From Actinomycetes bacterium (GTDB lineage: Bacteria > Actinomycetota > Actinomycetes > Actinomycetales > Microbacteriaceae), in assembly GCA_023428065.1 (NCBI GenBank), contig JAEYZI010000050.1, positions 1 through 20,373 of the forward strand: DNA of 20,373 bases, read 5' to 3'. The notes beneath the pieces were generated by a model. That model did no database searches and was not told the origin of the DNA. It saw only the letters and a list, made by a program, of their open reading frames with translations. Within the stretch, counting starts at the first letter, position 1. Each line of letters opens with the position of its first letter. Of this stretch, positions 19,360-20,373 are shown piece by piece. The position numbers and the translations under genes were made by a program.

Positions 19360-20373
19360 TCAGGCGTTGCGCGAGCGGATGCGGTGGAACGCCCAGGCGA
19401 CACCGAGGCCGATGAGCACACCGCCGATCACGAGCACCCACGGGGCGAGGCTCCCGAAGGTCATGCTCGAGGCGCCCGAGTGCAGTTCGGCCGCGCCGTC
19501 GGCGAGGCGGCCCGTGCCGTCCTGGAGCGACGCGGCGCCCTCGGCGAGCTTCGCGCTGCCCGAGCGCGCGGTCTCGGCGCCCTCGGCGAGCTGAGCCGTG
19601 CCGTCCGCGAGATCGGCCGCGCCCGTCGCGAGGGTCTCCACACCGCTCGCGAGCGTGCCCGCGCTGTCGGCGAGGGTCTGCGACCCCGCCGCGAGGTTCA
19701 GCGTGCCCGTCGTGAGGCGGCTCGCGCCGGACTGCAGCTCGCTCGCGCCGGCGGCGAGGCTCCGCGCGCCCGTCTGCAGCGGGCCGAGCTTCGACTTGTA
19801 GAGGTCGATGCCGGGCAGGAGCTTGTCGTCGAAGTTGGTCGTGATCGCGTTGGACACACCGGTCTTGAGGGAATCGAGCGCCATCTTGATGGTCGGGGTC
19901 TCGGTGAGCGAGGTCGCGCCGCTGATCGCGTTCTGCAGACCGAGCAGGTTGGTGCTCACGCCGTCGGTGCGCGAGACGAGGGCGCCCGCGAGCGTCTGGA
20001 GGGTGCTCAGGTCCGAGCCGGTGAGCACATAGCCCTCGCTCCAGCCGCCGATGAGACCGGCGAGCGAGTCGGCGTTCTCGTTCGCCGTGGCGGCGACGCT
20101 CTGGATGTTCCCCGCGCTCGTGCCCACACCGGTCACGAGGGTGTTGATGCCGGTGAAGCTGCCGGGGATGCCGGTGGGGGCCACGAGGCCGTCCCGGAGG
20201 TCGACGGCGCCGGCACGCAGCGTGTCGACTCCGGCGATGGCCGAGTCGACGCCGTCGGCGACCGACGTCGCGCCCTGCGAGGCCTTGAGGGAGCCCGCGC
20301 TCAGCGAGGCGGCCCCGGAGGCGGCGGTCTGCGCGCCGGCGGCGGCGGATGCTGCGCCCGCGGCGAGGCGCGA
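19360..20373 (-). CDS. Glycine-heptad-repeat membrane-anchored protein, N-terminal part beyond window
   Basis: Minus-strand frame open to the right edge; 337 C-terminal residues are visible. Numbering from the valine codon at 20184, glycine occurs every seventh residue from 139 to 237 (14 of 15 positions, Ser at 174), usually as L-x-x-G-A, matching the X-X-X-Leu-X-X-Gly repeat (TIGR03057) known from YhgE/Pip-type proteins. The region beyond 20184 has looser Ala/Gly repeats. A single span (247-266, APWVLVIGGVLIGLGVAWAF) and a short basic tail HRIRSRNA end the protein. This looks like a long exported stalk anchored by its C-terminus. Classical YhgE has several C-terminal spans, so this is a relative or a different architecture. 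Confidence 0.78.
   Translation of the reverse strand, partial: SRLAAGAASAAAGAQTAASGAASLSAGSLKASQGATSVADGVDSAIAGVDTLRAGAVDLRDGLVAPTGIPGSFTGINTLVTGVGTSAGNIQSVAATANENADSLAGLIGGWSEGYVLTGSDLSTLQTLAGALVSRTDGVSTNLLGLQNAISGATSLTETPTIKMALDSLKTGVSNAITTNFDDKLLPGIDLYKSKLGPLQTGARSLAAGASELQSGASRLTTGTLNLAAGSQTLADSAGTLASGVETLATGAADLADGTAQLAEGAETARSGSAKLAEGAASLQDGTGRLADGAAELHSGASSMTFGSLAPWVLVIGGVLIGLGVAWAFHRIRSRNA

Noticed and set aside
1..20373. CRISPR array, insertion sequence, prophage, integrase or att site
   Set aside because: No regularly spaced direct repeats, transposase or integrase coding, or terminal repeats were found on either strand; base composition and coding style look even throughout.

Overview
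The window is GC-rich, densely coded DNA from a high-GC actinobacterium, most likely Micrococcales and perhaps Microbacteriaceae. The evidence is a dnaK-grpE-dnaJ-hspR operon with HAIR operators, an actinobacterial-type dcd, a ClpB without its N-domain, a type I idi next to a marR, and several starts that look leaderless (a TANNNT hexamer 6-7 nt before the ATG). Genus cannot be fixed by reading. I see no insertion sequence, phage gene or CRISPR array, and no intergenic gap over 300 bases.

Layout. (1) 1-2124, plus strand: the 3' part of a type I extradiol ring-cleavage dioxygenase, then a tartrate/D-malate/isopropylmalate-type dehydrogenase, with a 14-bp inverted repeat between them. (2) 2226-3342, minus strand: a DUF2804 protein directly behind tRNA-Gly(CCC). 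(3) 3456-4601: dcd (plus) converging on idi (minus). (4) 4645-7758, minus strand: a MarR regulator, a UMF1-type MFS transporter and a GAF/LuxR regulator. (5) 7907-9429, plus strand: a berberine-bridge-type FAD oxidoreductase divergent from the LuxR gene, plus a tiny overlapping membrane-peptide ORF. (6) 9471-14832, plus strand: two HAIR sites, dnaK, grpE, dnaJ, hspR and, overlapping hspR, a GT4 glycosyltransferase. (7) 14825-15217, minus strand: a PLDc_N/SHOCT membrane protein. (8) 15383-17571: a HAIR site and clpB. (9) 17602-18063, minus strand: a small heat-shock protein. (10) 18261-19313: a zinc alcohol dehydrogenase. (11) 19360 to the right edge, minus strand: the C-terminal part of a membrane-anchored protein with a very regular glycine heptad repeat.

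How it works together. The core is a proteostasis island of about 8.6 kb: the DnaK/GrpE/DnaJ foldase, the ClpB disaggregase and an Hsp20 holdase. HspR (with DnaK as corepressor in characterised actinobacteria) probably represses dnaK and clpB through HAIR sites placed on the -10/start region of each promoter. The most notable points are the mirrored pair of HAIR sites before dnaK, a TagE-like glycosyltransferase coupled to hspR, a run of four genes with leaderless-type starts (dcd, idi, marR, MFS), ClpB without its N-domain, and DnaJ without its zinc finger. I found no clear evidence of a wholly new defence or mobile system.
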